Part shown: piece after piece, positions 1-6,623 of the stretch
How positions within the stretch are numbered: position 1 is the stretch's first letter
Layout of the letters: every line of letters starts with the position of its first letter
NCBI GenBank assembly: GCA_035554595.1
Contig: DATMIH010000022.1
Span: forward strand, 1-13,049
Origin: VRUE01 sp035554595
GTDB lineage: Bacteria > Actinomycetota > Thermoleophilia > Solirubrobacterales > 70-9
Direction of reading: 5' to 3'
DNA length: 13,049 nucleotides
Translations under genes and position numbers: made by a program
The notes under the pieces: model-generated
What the model was told of the DNA's origin: nothing
What the model saw: the letters and a program-made list of their open reading frames with translations, nothing else
Database searches by the model: none

Positions 1-777
1 CACGTAGTTCGCCAGCGGCGAAGCGAGGAAGAGCACCGGGCCGGAGGCCTCCTCCGGCGTGGCCGGGCGGCCGAGCGGGATGATCGCCGAGGCCATCGCC
101 CGCATCTGCTCGGGGATGCCGAGCTCGATCTTCTCGCCGCCGGGAGCGGTCATCTCCTCGCCCTCCTCCTTGGCGGCGGTGAGGCGGGTTTCAACGAAGC
201 CGAAGGCGCCGGCGTTGACGTTGATCTTGAACTGGCCCCACTCCTTGGCGAGGGTTTTGGTCAGGCCGACGACGGCCATCTTCGCCGCCGAGTAGTTGAC
301 CTGGCCGGCGTTGCCCATCGTGCCGGAGGTTGAGGACACGTTGATCAGCTTGCGGAAGACCTCTTTGCCTTCGCCGCGCTCGGCCTTGGCCGCCTCGCGC
401 CAGTGCGGCGCCAGCGCCCGGGCGACGCGGAAGGGCACGATCGTGTGGATGTCGAGCATCGCCTGGAACTGCTCGTCGGTCATCTTGTGGGCAACGCCGT
501 CCCAGGTGTAGCCGGCGTTGTTGACGACGATGTCGACGGCGCCGAAGGCGTCGATGCTGGCGGCAACGAGCTTGTCGGCGGCCTCGGGCTGGGTCAGGTC
601 ACCTGCGTGGACGGCGGTTTCGCCGTTGATCTCACCGGCGGCCTGCTCGGCGACGTCGGCGTCGAGGTCGTTGATCAGCACCTTGGCGCCCTCGCCGGCA
701 AATAGTTCGGCAGTTGCCCGGCCGATTCCGCGCGCCGATCCGGTGACGATCGCCGCCTTTCCGTCAAGAAGTCCCAT
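1..777 (-). CDS. SDR-family NAD(P)-dependent oxidoreductase (FabG/3-hydroxyacyl-CoA dehydrogenase-like), C-terminus cut by window edge
   Basis: 259 codons are visible with no stop, ending in a typical late-SDR segment (LASPLANYV), so roughly 10-20 residues are missing. The classical SDR signature is complete: cofactor motif TGSARGIG at residues 12-19, NNAG at 86-89, the serine of INVSS (148-149), and the catalytic pair Tyr162/Lys166 in YSAAK. Asp37 at the end of the second beta strand (LINDLD) usually favours NAD(H) over NADP(H); that preference is inferred. Compared with a minimal FabG there is a short charged insertion at about 128-143 (AKAERGEGKE), and the usual proline-glycine loop after the active site reads NAGAFGFVETRLT. 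The family reduces 3-oxoacyl thioesters or oxidises 3-hydroxyacyl thioesters and other alcohols. The acyl-CoA genes elsewhere in the window suggest a beta-oxidation role, but the substrate cannot be read from sequence. The ATG at 777 is preceded by a strong SD (AAGGAGAGAG). Confidence 0.93.
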   Translation of the reverse strand, partial: MGLLDGKAAIVTGSARGIGRATAELFAGEGAKVLINDLDADVAEQAAGEINGETAVHAGDLTQPEAADKLVAASIDAFGAVDIVVNNAGYTWDGVAHKMTDEQFQAMLDIHTIVPFRVARALAPHWREAAKAERGEGKEVFRKLINVSSTSGTMGNAGQVNYSAAKMAVVGLTKTLAKEWGQFKINVNAGAFGFVETRLTAAKEEGEEMTAPGGEKIELGIPEQMRAMASAIIPLGRPATPEEASGPVLFLASPLANYV

Positions 778-882
778 CAGTCGCTCTCTCCTTATGGATT
801 CAGTGAAATTCGGCTCGGGAGGCTACAAGGAACCAACCGTCCTGGTTGACTGGCCAGTCGGGCACCCGGCCGAGCGGTGTCG
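778..882 (-). promoter_or_regulatory. Promoter/operator region of the SDR gene with two inverted repeats
   Basis: This gap separates the SDR start (777) from the stop of the acetyltransferase gene upstream. On the minus strand it contains a -10-like TAGCCT at 825-820, giving a leader of about 35 nt that ends in the SD. Just upstream, in the -35 zone, is an inverted repeat CAACC-GTCCT-GGTTG (about 834-849). Beside it is a perfect 12-bp palindrome GACTGGCCAGTC at 848-859. No T-run follows either repeat, so they look more like operator sites than a terminator. Which regulator might bind is unknown; TetR-type repressors often control acyl-CoA genes in actinobacteria. Confidence 0.4.
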
Positions 883-1671
883 TCAGGGCGCCGGGAACAT
901 CAGCATCTGGTACTCGAAGGCGGTCTCGTAGCCCATCGCCTCATAGATCGGCTTGCCCATCGGCGAGGCCTGCAGCGAGGCGAGGTCGGCGCCGAGCTCG
1001 AAGCCGGCGTTGGTCGCGGCCACGGTCACCGCCCGGCCGATGCCCTTGCCGCGCGCCTGCTCGAGGCTGCCCACCCAGTAGATGCCGGCGACGCCGTGGC
1101 TGACCATCGTCATCGCGATGCCGACCGGCTCGCCGTCGAGCAGGGCAAGGAAGGCGACGACGTTCTCGGCGAGCAGGCCGGCGTGGTTGCTGTAGCCGGC
1201 GAAGACCTCGGGCGGGAAGCCGATGCTCTCGTAGGAGGCGATCGCTACGCGCCAGAAGTCCGTCGCGTGCTGGACCGCGGTCAGCTTACGCAGCTCCGCT
1301 CCGGGCGGCAGCTCGGGCGGCTCCAGCTTCTCTCCGAGCGTCATCTCCGGCATTTCGTAGATGAGCTGGAGGCCGGCCGCCTCGGCGGCGGCGAGGAGAT
1401 CGCGGTCCTCTTTCTGGCCGCCCCGCACCCAGATGCTGAAGCCACGCCCCCTGGCGGTAAAGAACTCCCTTGCCCGGGCGACGAACTCGTCTGCGTCGAC
1501 GCCGTCGTCGCGGCGGAAGGCGCCGTTGGAGATCACTGGGTGGGTGGAGCTGCCGGCGCCGAAGAGCCAGCCCGGTTCGGCCTCGATCGCGGCGCCCGGG
1601 TCAAGCTCGAAGAACTGGCGCGAGCTGTCGAGGAGGTTGAGGTGGGAGCGTTGCAGCGGGCTAGCGGCCAA
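883..1671 (-). CDS. GNAT-family N-acetyltransferase
   Basis: About 262 residues. The C-terminal half is a GNAT domain: the pyrophosphate-binding motif A is QARGKGIGRAV (RGKGIG at about residues 207-212), preceded by a beta strand (AGIYWVGSL) and followed by the late segment KPIYEAMGYE, which is typical of acetyl-CoA-dependent transferases. The N-terminal roughly 110 residues are a less conserved half, as in two-lobed GNAT proteins. Acceptor substrate unknown. Start: there is no usable ATG or GTG near the N-terminus. The chosen TTG at 1671 overlaps the last 11 bases of the upstream glyoxalase-like gene; CTG at 1656 is an alternative. Reading further upstream only re-reads the neighbour out of frame. 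The gene is last in a three-gene run (DUF4234, VOC, GNAT) and probably depends on translational coupling. Family call firm, start uncertain. Confidence 0.85.
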   Translation of the reverse strand: MAASPLQRSHLNLLDSSRQFFELDPGAAIEAEPGWLFGAGSSTHPVISNGAFRRDDGVDADEFVARAREFFTARGRGFSIWVRGGQKEDRDLLAAAEAAGLQLIYEMPEMTLGEKLEPPELPPGAELRKLTAVQHATDFWRVAIASYESIGFPPEVFAGYSNHAGLLAENVVAFLALLDGEPVGIAMTMVSHGVAGIYWVGSLEQARGKGIGRAVTVAATNAGFELGADLASLQASPMGKPIYEAMGYETAFEYQMLMFPAP

Positions 1672-2083
1672 GCTCGATGCCGCCGCTCTCGGTGACGGTC
1701 CAGTGCGGGTTGTGGGCGACCTCCCAGGGATGGCCGTCGGGGTCGATGAAGACCCCGCTGTAGCCACCCCAGAAGGTCTCGGCCGGCTCGCGCCCGATCG
1801 TCGCCCCGGCGCTCCGCGCTTCCTCGATCGCCGTGTCGACCTCGGCCGGCGAGCCGAAGTTGAGCGCCAGGGTCACACCGCCCCAGCCGCCGCCGTCGGT
1901 GACCACGCTGTCCTCGGCCAGGCGCGCCCGATCCCAGAGGGCGAGGACCATCTCGCCCGCCTGGAAGAAGACGACGTCGTCGTCGGGCGCCGCGCCGGTG
2001 GTCCAGCCAAGCGCCTCGTAGAAGCGGCGCGCCCGCCCGAGGTCACCCACGCCGAGGGTGATCAGGTTGACGCGCTGCTTCAC
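1661..2083 (-). CDS. VOC (glyoxalase/bleomycin-resistance) family protein
   Basis: 140 residues, the normal size of a single VOC protein with two beta-alpha-beta-beta-beta repeats. The N-terminal repeat starts at once (VNLITLGVGDLGRARRFYEA), and the C-terminal repeat ends in GVFIDPDGHPWEV, where the Glu of PWEV is the usual C-terminal metal ligand. The first-strand ligand seen in true glyoxalase I (His) is not evident (ITLGV), so lactoylglutathione lyase activity should not be assumed. The family also includes dioxygenases, isomerases and drug-binding proteins. Start GTG at 2083 lies 8 bases after the stop of the DUF4234 gene. The SD is weak, consistent with coupling to that gene. A longer upstream reading gives only a proline/arginine-rich shadow of the neighbouring gene. 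Confidence 0.85.
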   Translation of the reverse strand: MKQRVNLITLGVGDLGRARRFYEALGWTTGAAPDDDVVFFQAGEMVLALWDRARLAEDSVVTDGGGWGGVTLALNFGSPAEVDTAIEEARSAGATIGREPAETFWGGYSGVFIDPDGHPWEVAHNPHWTVTESGGIELGR

Positions 2084-2090
2084 GGGCGGT

Positions 2091-2612
2091 TCAGGCGGTC
2101 GGCCCCGCGGGCGGCGGGTCGCCGGCTGGCGGCTCGGTCGCTTGCGGCTGCTCGGGCAGCGGCGGGGGGAGTGGGTCGGCGGGCGCGGGGGGCGCAAGTT
2201 CGCCCTCGACCGGGTCGGCCTCGGCTTGCCAGACCTTGTTCAGCTCGGACTGGACGTAGAACCACAGCGCCGGCGAGATGATCAGGTAGAGGATGATCGC
2301 GATCCAGCCGTTGAGAGGTGTTTGTCCTGCGACCTTCGAGGCGCCCATGACGCGCTTGGTGCCGCGCCAGTAGGTGATCAGGGCCGGCACGATGATCAGG
2401 CAGCCCGGAAAGAGGGCTAGCAGCGAGTTGGTCGGGTTCTGACCGAGGTCATAGCCCTTGGTCTTGCCGTAGTCACGCAGCTCGCGATTGATCTTGTACC
2501 ACCAGACCAGGTGATAGATGCCGAGCGTGATGAACGGCAGCAGCGCCGCTGCCCAAGGGCTGCGGATCTTCACTTTGTCCTGGCTCTCCCTGAGCTGCAT
2601 TTCGTACGCCAT
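2091..2612 (-). CDS. DUF4234 domain-containing membrane protein with proline-rich tail
   Basis: 173 residues. The sequence KIRSPWAAALLPFITLGIY followed by a tryptophan/tyrosine-rich stretch and INRELRDYG is the hallmark of DUF4234 proteins. Three hydrophobic segments are visible at about residues 19-39, 63-82 and 101-121, so it is an integral membrane protein. Residues about 131-173 form a Pro/Ala/Glu-rich, probably disordered tail. The function of the family is unknown to me. ATG at 2612 has a GAGG 6-7 bases upstream. First gene of a minus-strand run with the VOC gene (7-base gap) and the GNAT gene (overlap). The co-transcribed partners do not define a pathway. Confidence 0.88.
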   Translation of the reverse strand: MAYEMQLRESQDKVKIRSPWAAALLPFITLGIYHLVWWYKINRELRDYGKTKGYDLGQNPTNSLLALFPGCLIIVPALITYWRGTKRVMGASKVAGQTPLNGWIAIILYLIISPALWFYVQSELNKVWQAEADPVEGELAPPAPADPLPPPLPEQPQATEPPAGDPPPAGPTA

Positions 2613-2721
2613 GTAACCCTCGTTTCTCCCCGCGTCGAATAGGTCGGGAAGACCCTACTCGACGTTTCGCGCGAAATTCACCACTGCCTGGACCGATGAA
2701 CACACACCGACCGCAGGCGGC
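2613..2721 (-). promoter_or_regulatory. Promoter region of the DUF4234-VOC-GNAT run, with a 12-bp palindrome
   Basis: On the minus strand a -10-like TAGGGT lies at 2657-2652, about 40 bases before the DUF4234 ATG. Seven bases upstream of it, where the -35 element would sit, is the perfect palindrome TTTCGCGCGAAA at 2665-2676. The position suggests a repressor operator or sigma-factor-dependent control. This is inference from spacing and symmetry alone. The rest of the gap, up to the SixA stop, shows no coding potential and no clear terminator. Confidence 0.4.
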
Positions 2722-3156
2722 TCAGGTGCCGGCGATCGCCGCCAGATCCTTGGGTCTGAGCAGGGCGACAAGGGTGCCGCCGTCGACGATGGCCAGGCCA
2801 CCCTTGCGTAGCTTCGCCTTGGCGCCGGTGAGGCGCGCCACCTCGTTCGAGAAGTCAGGCTCGTGGCCGACCAAGAGGACGTCGCCGCGGCCGGCCGCCA
2901 GGCTCGCTGAGTCGAAGGGCCCACCGCGCAGCTCCCCGCAGACCTCTGGCTCGAGCTCGAGCGCTTCGCACGCTAGCCGGGCGGTATCGGCCGCGCGCAC
3001 CTTCGGGCTGGTCAGGCAGGCGTCCGGCTTGGCCGCGAGCGCCACCAGCGCTCGCCCGGCTGCCTCGGCCTGGCGCTCGCCCTTCAGTGTCAGCCGTCGC
3101 GCCGCGTCGTCGCCCCTGCCTTCCTCGGCGTCACCGTGTCGGAGCAGGAAGATCAC
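2722..3156 (-). CDS. sixA: SixA-like phosphohistidine phosphatase (histidine phosphatase superfamily)
   Basis: 144 residues, close to SixA length. The N-terminus carries the catalytic RHG motif (Arg6-His7-Gly8 in MIFLLRHGD; His7 is the expected phospho-acceptor). It is followed by LTLKGERQA, then TSPKVRAADTA with the second active-site Arg at 54, and VGHEPD with the second catalytic His at 98. KGG at 118-120 also matches the SixA pattern. SixA in E. coli dephosphorylates histidine phosphotransfer proteins; the target here is unknown and no kinase is adjacent. Start GTG at 3156 with AGGA about 7 bases upstream. It is divergent from the GH114 gene with only 47 bases between starts. The symbol is by similarity of type, not proven orthology. 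Confidence 0.88.
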   Translation of the reverse strand: MIFLLRHGDAEEGRGDDAARRLTLKGERQAEAAGRALVALAAKPDACLTSPKVRAADTARLACEALELEPEVCGELRGGPFDSASLAAGRGDVLLVGHEPDFSNEVARLTGAKAKLRKGGLAIVDGGTLVALLRPKDLAAIAGT

Positions 3157-3187
3157 GGCCCGATCCTACGTAGTGGGCGCCGCCGGG

Positions 3188-3203
3188 GCCTATCCTCGGT
3201 TCT
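3188..3203 (+). promoter_or_regulatory. Putative -10 box for leaderless transcription of the GH114 gene
   Basis: GCC-TATCCT (3188-3196) is followed by exactly 7 bases and then the CTG codon proposed as start at 3204. There is no SD. The same TANNNT box-to-start spacing is seen before the ORFs at 9987, 11494 and 12793. Another palindrome, CTACGTAG at 3166-3173, lies in the same divergent gap and also touches the SD side of sixA. Inferred from pattern only. Confidence 0.4.
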
Positions 3204-4004
3204 CTGATCCACCGCCGCCTATCAGCCGCAGCCTCAATCGTCGCCGTCGCGCTGCTGTGTGTTTGCGGGCAGGCCGGCGCCCGCTGGCACCCAGCCCCTA
3301 CCACCCAGCCCTGGCAGTGGCAGCTGCAAGGCAAGATCGACACCGGTGTCGATGCCTCGGTCTACGACGTTGACGGCTTCGAAACGCCGGCGAATGTCGT
3401 GCGGCGCCTGCACGCGCAAAGGCGGCACGTCGTCTGTTACCTCGACGTCGGCAGTTGGGAGAGCTACCGGCCGGACGCGGACGCCTTTCCCCGCTCAGTG
3501 ATCGGCAGCCGCTACGAAGGCTTCCCGGACGAGCGCTGGCTCGACATCCGTCGCTTCCAGCTCTTCGCCAAGCCGCTCGAGCGGCGCTTCGACCTCTGCG
3601 CCCGCAAGGGTTTCGACGCGGTTGAGCCGGACAACATCGCCGGCTGGGAAAACAAGACGGGCTTTCCGATCGGGGCCAGTGCCCAGCTGCGCTTCAACCG
3701 CTGGGTGGCGCGACAAGTCCATGCCCGGGGGATGGCGGTGGCGCTGAAGAACGACGGCGGTCAGGTGGGGCAACTGCTCGGCAGCTTCGACTTCGCGATC
3801 GTCGAGCAGTGCTTCCAGTACGACGAATGCGGCACCTACGAGCCCTTCGTCAAGGCCGGCAAGGCGGTCTTCGAGGCCGAGTACGAACTCGAACCGGCAG
3901 CTTATTGCGACGCCGCGGCAAGCCTCGACTTCAGCGCGATCGGCAAGTCATATGACCTCTTCGCTCAGCCCTGGCGCCCCTGCCCGGCGGCCGGCGCGCC
4001 CTAG
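3204..4004 (+). CDS. Secreted GH114-type glycosidase (endo-alpha-1,4-polygalactosaminidase family), apparent CTG start
   Basis: 266 residues if started at CTG 3204. Residues about 4-27 (arginines, then AAASIVAVALLCVCGQAGA) look like a Sec signal peptide with AGA before the cleavage site. The mature part matches the GH114/TM1410-like TIM-barrel family: WQWQLQGKID, VDASVYDVDGF, VVCYLDVGSWE (Asp81, Glu86), WLDIR (114), GFDAVEPDN (Glu141, Asp143) and IVEQCFQYDEC. The conserved acidic residues are likely catalytic. The family hydrolyses galactosamine-containing exopolysaccharide; the true substrate here is unproven. Start problem: the signal peptide has no ATG, GTG or TTG, and the first GTG (3399) would delete the signal peptide and the first barrel strands. 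CTG at 3204 sits 7 bases after a TANNNT box. The reading frame is open back to a stop at 3171. The final TAG shares a CTAG with the stop of the opposing gene. Confidence 0.8.
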   Translation: MIHRRLSAAASIVAVALLCVCGQAGARWHPAPTTQPWQWQLQGKIDTGVDASVYDVDGFETPANVVRRLHAQRRHVVCYLDVGSWESYRPDADAFPRSVIGSRYEGFPDERWLDIRRFQLFAKPLERRFDLCARKGFDAVEPDNIAGWENKTGFPIGASAQLRFNRWVARQVHARGMAVALKNDGGQVGQLLGSFDFAIVEQCFQYDECGTYEPFVKAGKAVFEAEYELEPAAYCDAAASLDFSAIGKSYDLFAQPWRPCPAAGAP

Positions 4005-4603
4005 CCGGCTCGGCCGTTGGTGAAAGCCTGCAGCGCCGGGCGGCCGCCGCCGACCAGCGGGTCGCCGTGGGCAAAGAGGAGGTGCTCGAAGCGCTCGTCG
4101 AGGAGTCCCTTGCAATGGGCGAGGATCTTCTCCTTGATCGCTTCGGGGTCATCGCCGATCAGGCCGTCGGAGACGAAGCCGAGTGAGCCACGATTGACCA
4201 CGCTGTCGGCGAAAAGAAGCGCTCCGCCGCCCTGTTCGATGCGCAGCACCGTGTCATCGGGCGAGATCGAGTTCATCTCGAGCGCGACGACGTCGTCGGC
4301 GAGCCGGTCGCCAAAGGCGAATCCCTCAACGGCGGGGCCGTCCTCGAACTCGTAGAGGCCGGACTCGTGGCAGAGGATCGGGCAATCGAAGCGCTCGACG
4401 ATCTTGGGCGCGTGGCGGAGGTGATGGCGGGTCGAGAGCACGATCCGCTCGACCCCGCGGCCGTCGAACCACTCGATTCCCTCATCCGGCAGCAGTGGGT
4501 CGATCGCCGTTCGCGAGTCGACGACAAAGTGGCAGCTGGCGTCGGAACTGGTGTTGGGATGTGTCGCCTTCCAGTGGAAGACGCCCTCGATGATCTCCTC
4601 CAT
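4001..4603 (-). CDS. Metallo-beta-lactamase-fold hydrolase-like protein with degenerate metal site
   Basis: 200 residues. The layout is that of an MBL-fold protein: N-terminal beta strands (CHFVVDSRTAIDPL), then a histidine cluster TRHHLRH (His60, His61, His64) where canonical enzymes have HxHxDH. Later come a strand with FADSVV (Asp133) and a C-terminal FAHGDPLVGGG (His179), resembling the last MBL metal ligand. The middle histidine expected near residue 112 is replaced (EMNSISPDD). The protein is thus an MBL relative with an altered, perhaps mononuclear or absent, metal site; substrate unknown. ATG at 4603 is chosen because it begins the conserved domain; longer N-terminal readings only re-read the amidase gene. 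The SD is weak. It lies 35 bases after the amidase stop, last in a four-gene minus-strand run, and its TAG overlaps the opposing gene's TAG in one CTAG. Confidence 0.8.
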   Translation of the reverse strand: MEEIIEGVFHWKATHPNTSSDASCHFVVDSRTAIDPLLPDEGIEWFDGRGVERIVLSTRHHLRHAPKIVERFDCPILCHESGLYEFEDGPAVEGFAFGDRLADDVVALEMNSISPDDTVLRIEQGGGALLFADSVVNRGSLGFVSDGLIGDDPEAIKEKILAHCKGLLDERFEHLLFAHGDPLVGGGRPALQAFTNGRAG

Positions 4604-4638
4604 GGCCGGGCAGCTACCCGCCGCAGCCGTTGCCCAAA

Positions 4639-5340
4639 TCAGCAGCCGCCGAGCCGGCGTAGCCGGCGGCGATAGGTCTGCATCGAGGCGTGTCGCCAGT
4701 CCCCGTGGGTCTGCTGCCGCAGGCTCGCGACCCGCTCCCGGTGATAGGGGGAGGAGAGGCTCTCGGCGTGCCCGATCACATTGCGCAGCTTGATCTGGAA
4801 ACGACAACGCAGGTAGCGGGTCAGCGCCAAGGAGGCACGCATCTCGCGCGGGTTGCCGAGCACCTCCGCGTCGCTGAAGCCGGTGTGCTCGATCCCGATC
4901 GCGGTCCAGTTGAGCCCAACCGTGTGCCGACAGCGAATCCGGGTCGAGACCAGCTGGTAGATCCGCCCCGATCCCGAGACGACAAAGTGGGAGCAGACGT
5001 TGGGCAGCTCGTGCAGCTCCGGATCCGGGTGGTCGGGCACGAAGGTGTTGTAGACGGACGCAGCCGTGCCGGCTTCAGCCCAGTGCTCAACAATCACGCG
5101 AGGGTGCTTCAGCCGCCAGGTGTGTTCCCCGTAGTGCCGCTCCGAGTAGGCTGCCATTTGCCGCTTGCGCTTCGGTCCAAAGGGGATGAGGCGGCTGATG
5201 ATGTGCGGCCGCGGAACACGCGTGTCACCCGTTGGAGTTCCGCGATCGTGCTGACTTGCCGGCGCCTCGTGACTCATCAGCGCAACTAGACCGATGAGGA
5301 GCAAGCTGCAGAGGCCAACGGCTCGGAATCGGTGCCTCAA
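4639..5340 (-). CDS. Exported N-acetylmuramoyl-L-alanine amidase (amidase_2/PGRP fold)
   Basis: 233 residues from TTG 5340. Residues 6-22 are a hydrophobic export or anchor segment (VGLCSLLLIGLVALM). A basic linker (PFGPKRKRQ) follows, then an amidase_2-type domain at about 80-225: VIVEHW with likely zinc ligand His86, CSHFVVSGSGRIYQLV, the strand TAIGIEHTGF (Glu151), and VIGHAES with likely ligand His191. The usual DPG ligand segment is not present in that form; SSPYH (His200) or HGD (Asp214) could replace it. Such enzymes cleave the bond between N-acetylmuramic acid and L-alanine of peptidoglycan, outside the membrane. The TTG start overlaps the upstream stop as TTGA, pointing to translational coupling. 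Upstream in-frame codons are only a shadow of that gene. Role could be wall turnover or recycling, or lysis of competitors. Confidence 0.82.
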   Translation of the reverse strand: MRHRFRAVGLCSLLLIGLVALMSHEAPASQHDRGTPTGDTRVPRPHIISRLIPFGPKRKRQMAAYSERHYGEHTWRLKHPRVIVEHWAEAGTAASVYNTFVPDHPDPELHELPNVCSHFVVSGSGRIYQLVSTRIRCRHTVGLNWTAIGIEHTGFSDAEVLGNPREMRASLALTRYLRCRFQIKLRNVIGHAESLSSPYHRERVASLRQQTHGDWRHASMQTYRRRLRRLGGC

Positions 5341-6623
5341 AAGGCGTTGTAGTGGCCGGTCTTGACCTTGAAGCCGTGATGGGCGTCGTTTGTGCAGCGG
5401 ACGGCGTTGGCGAGGACTGCGCATCTGGCCCCGATCTTGTCGGAGCTCCACATCTGTCCCGCTCGGAGTTCTGGGCGATGGCGGCTGTCCCAGCCGTCTT
5501 CGCTCTGCCACGAATACTGGCTCAGCCGAGCCAGGCGTGGGCGTCCAGATGAACGTAGGAAGACAAAGCCCGGGTCACCCTCGTCCGCCGGTGTGTGCTT
5601 GGGCGCGGGTATCGATCTAGCGGCGCACAGCAATTCATCCGGCGCGCCCGGTGCATGAATCGCGTAGCCGCATATGACTTTCCCGTCGAGCGCTCCCCAG
5701 AGAGGCGCCTGCGAGGTCGCTGCTCTGACCAGCGGCGTCGCGGCTCGGCTGCTTTGCCGGGGGCGATTGGCCGCGGCTGATCCCGGCAGAGGGACGACTT
5801 CGGTAGCGTTGATCCTGAAGCCGTTCCCCTTGCCCGGATCGGTGACCCTCACGCAGGTGATCCCGTCTTCTGCCGAGGTGCAGCGAACACCTCCGACTTC
5901 ACTCTTTTCACCGTAGCCGAGCGCTGGGGCTTTCCGGTTCCAGTTCTGGCTGCAGCCTTCGGTGAGGGAGACGTGTTCCGCGGTGCAGGTTGTGACCTTT
6001 CCGTTACGGTCGAAGGTGGCCAAGCCCTGCGGTTCGTTTTTTGGGTCGAGCCCGCCGCTGACGCAAAACGGGTCTACGACTTCGCTCAACGCGCACCAGA
6101 CCTTATGGTCGGGAGATAGGAATTCAGCCGGATTGACGTAGTGGTAGTCCCAGCGACTAGAGACGAAGCGGCGCCCGTCCCAGTGCCAGGTGCGAGATTT
6201 CGTTCCGCCGGTTGGGTGGCAGCGAGGGTCGCTGGGCCGGAGGATGTTCAGCGTTTCCTCGATGTCCGAGCCGACTGCCTTGATGCTCCGCTGGCCGTTT
6301 CGGTGCCTCCAGGCCAGCTTCCACTGGCCGCCCTGGTGGCGAAACGCTGCCCAGCCTGAACTCCCGCCACAGGTCGCGGCCGCAAATGACATCACCAGAG
6401 CGTTGCTTCCCTTGCCAAGAAAAGGTCCGCAGAGGACAGCGCCTGGAGCTTCGTAGATGGGTGCCCAGGGATCGAGGTGGGGGTATTCGTGGATCAGTTT
6501 CTTCGCGACGGTCCTGGAGCAACCTCCCGTCGTACCGCTCCTTGCCAGCGACTGACCGGTGAAGACTCCCAGGGCGACGAGGCAGAGGAGTGTTATTCCC
6601 AGGGCACGACGCATTGCTCTCAC
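5337..6623 (-). CDS. Secreted cysteine-rich protein with an N-terminal domain and two DUF6636-like modules
   Basis: 428 residues from GTG 6623 (ATG at 6614 is an alternative, four residues in). Residues about 5-28 are a signal peptide (ALGITLLCLVALGVF then LARS). Residues 35-155 form a first domain ending in RTWHWDGRRFV. Residues about 168-276 contain C...C, GLATFDRNGKVTTC, CSQNW, ALGYGEKSEVGGVRC, GITCVRV and GNGFRINATEV, the pattern I associate with DUF6636. Residues about 307-428 repeat the scheme (GKVICGYAI, LLCAARS, GFVFL, GARCAVLANAVRCTN, HHGFKVKTGHYNAF). About 15 cysteines suggest disulfides outside the cell. Function unknown. GTG overlaps the stop of the acyl-CoA dehydrogenase (GTGA) and its own stop overlaps the amidase start, so the three are probably translated as a coupled unit. 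By eye its GC content is lower than its neighbours'. Confidence 0.75.
   Translation of the reverse strand: MRAMRRALGITLLCLVALGVFTGQSLARSGTTGGCSRTVAKKLIHEYPHLDPWAPIYEAPGAVLCGPFLGKGSNALVMSFAAATCGGSSGWAAFRHQGGQWKLAWRHRNGQRSIKAVGSDIEETLNILRPSDPRCHPTGGTKSRTWHWDGRRFVSSRWDYHYVNPAEFLSPDHKVWCALSEVVDPFCVSGGLDPKNEPQGLATFDRNGKVTTCTAEHVSLTEGCSQNWNRKAPALGYGEKSEVGGVRCTSAEDGITCVRVTDPGKGNGFRINATEVVPLPGSAAANRPRQSSRAATPLVRAATSQAPLWGALDGKVICGYAIHAPGAPDELLCAARSIPAPKHTPADEGDPGFVFLRSSGRPRLARLSQYSWQSEDGWDSRHRPELRAGQMWSSDKIGARCAVLANAVRCTNDAHHGFKVKTGHYNAF

Noticed and set aside
877..1695. Long plus-strand frame over the GNAT gene
   Set aside because: Antisense shadow; the minus-strand GNAT motifs are clear.
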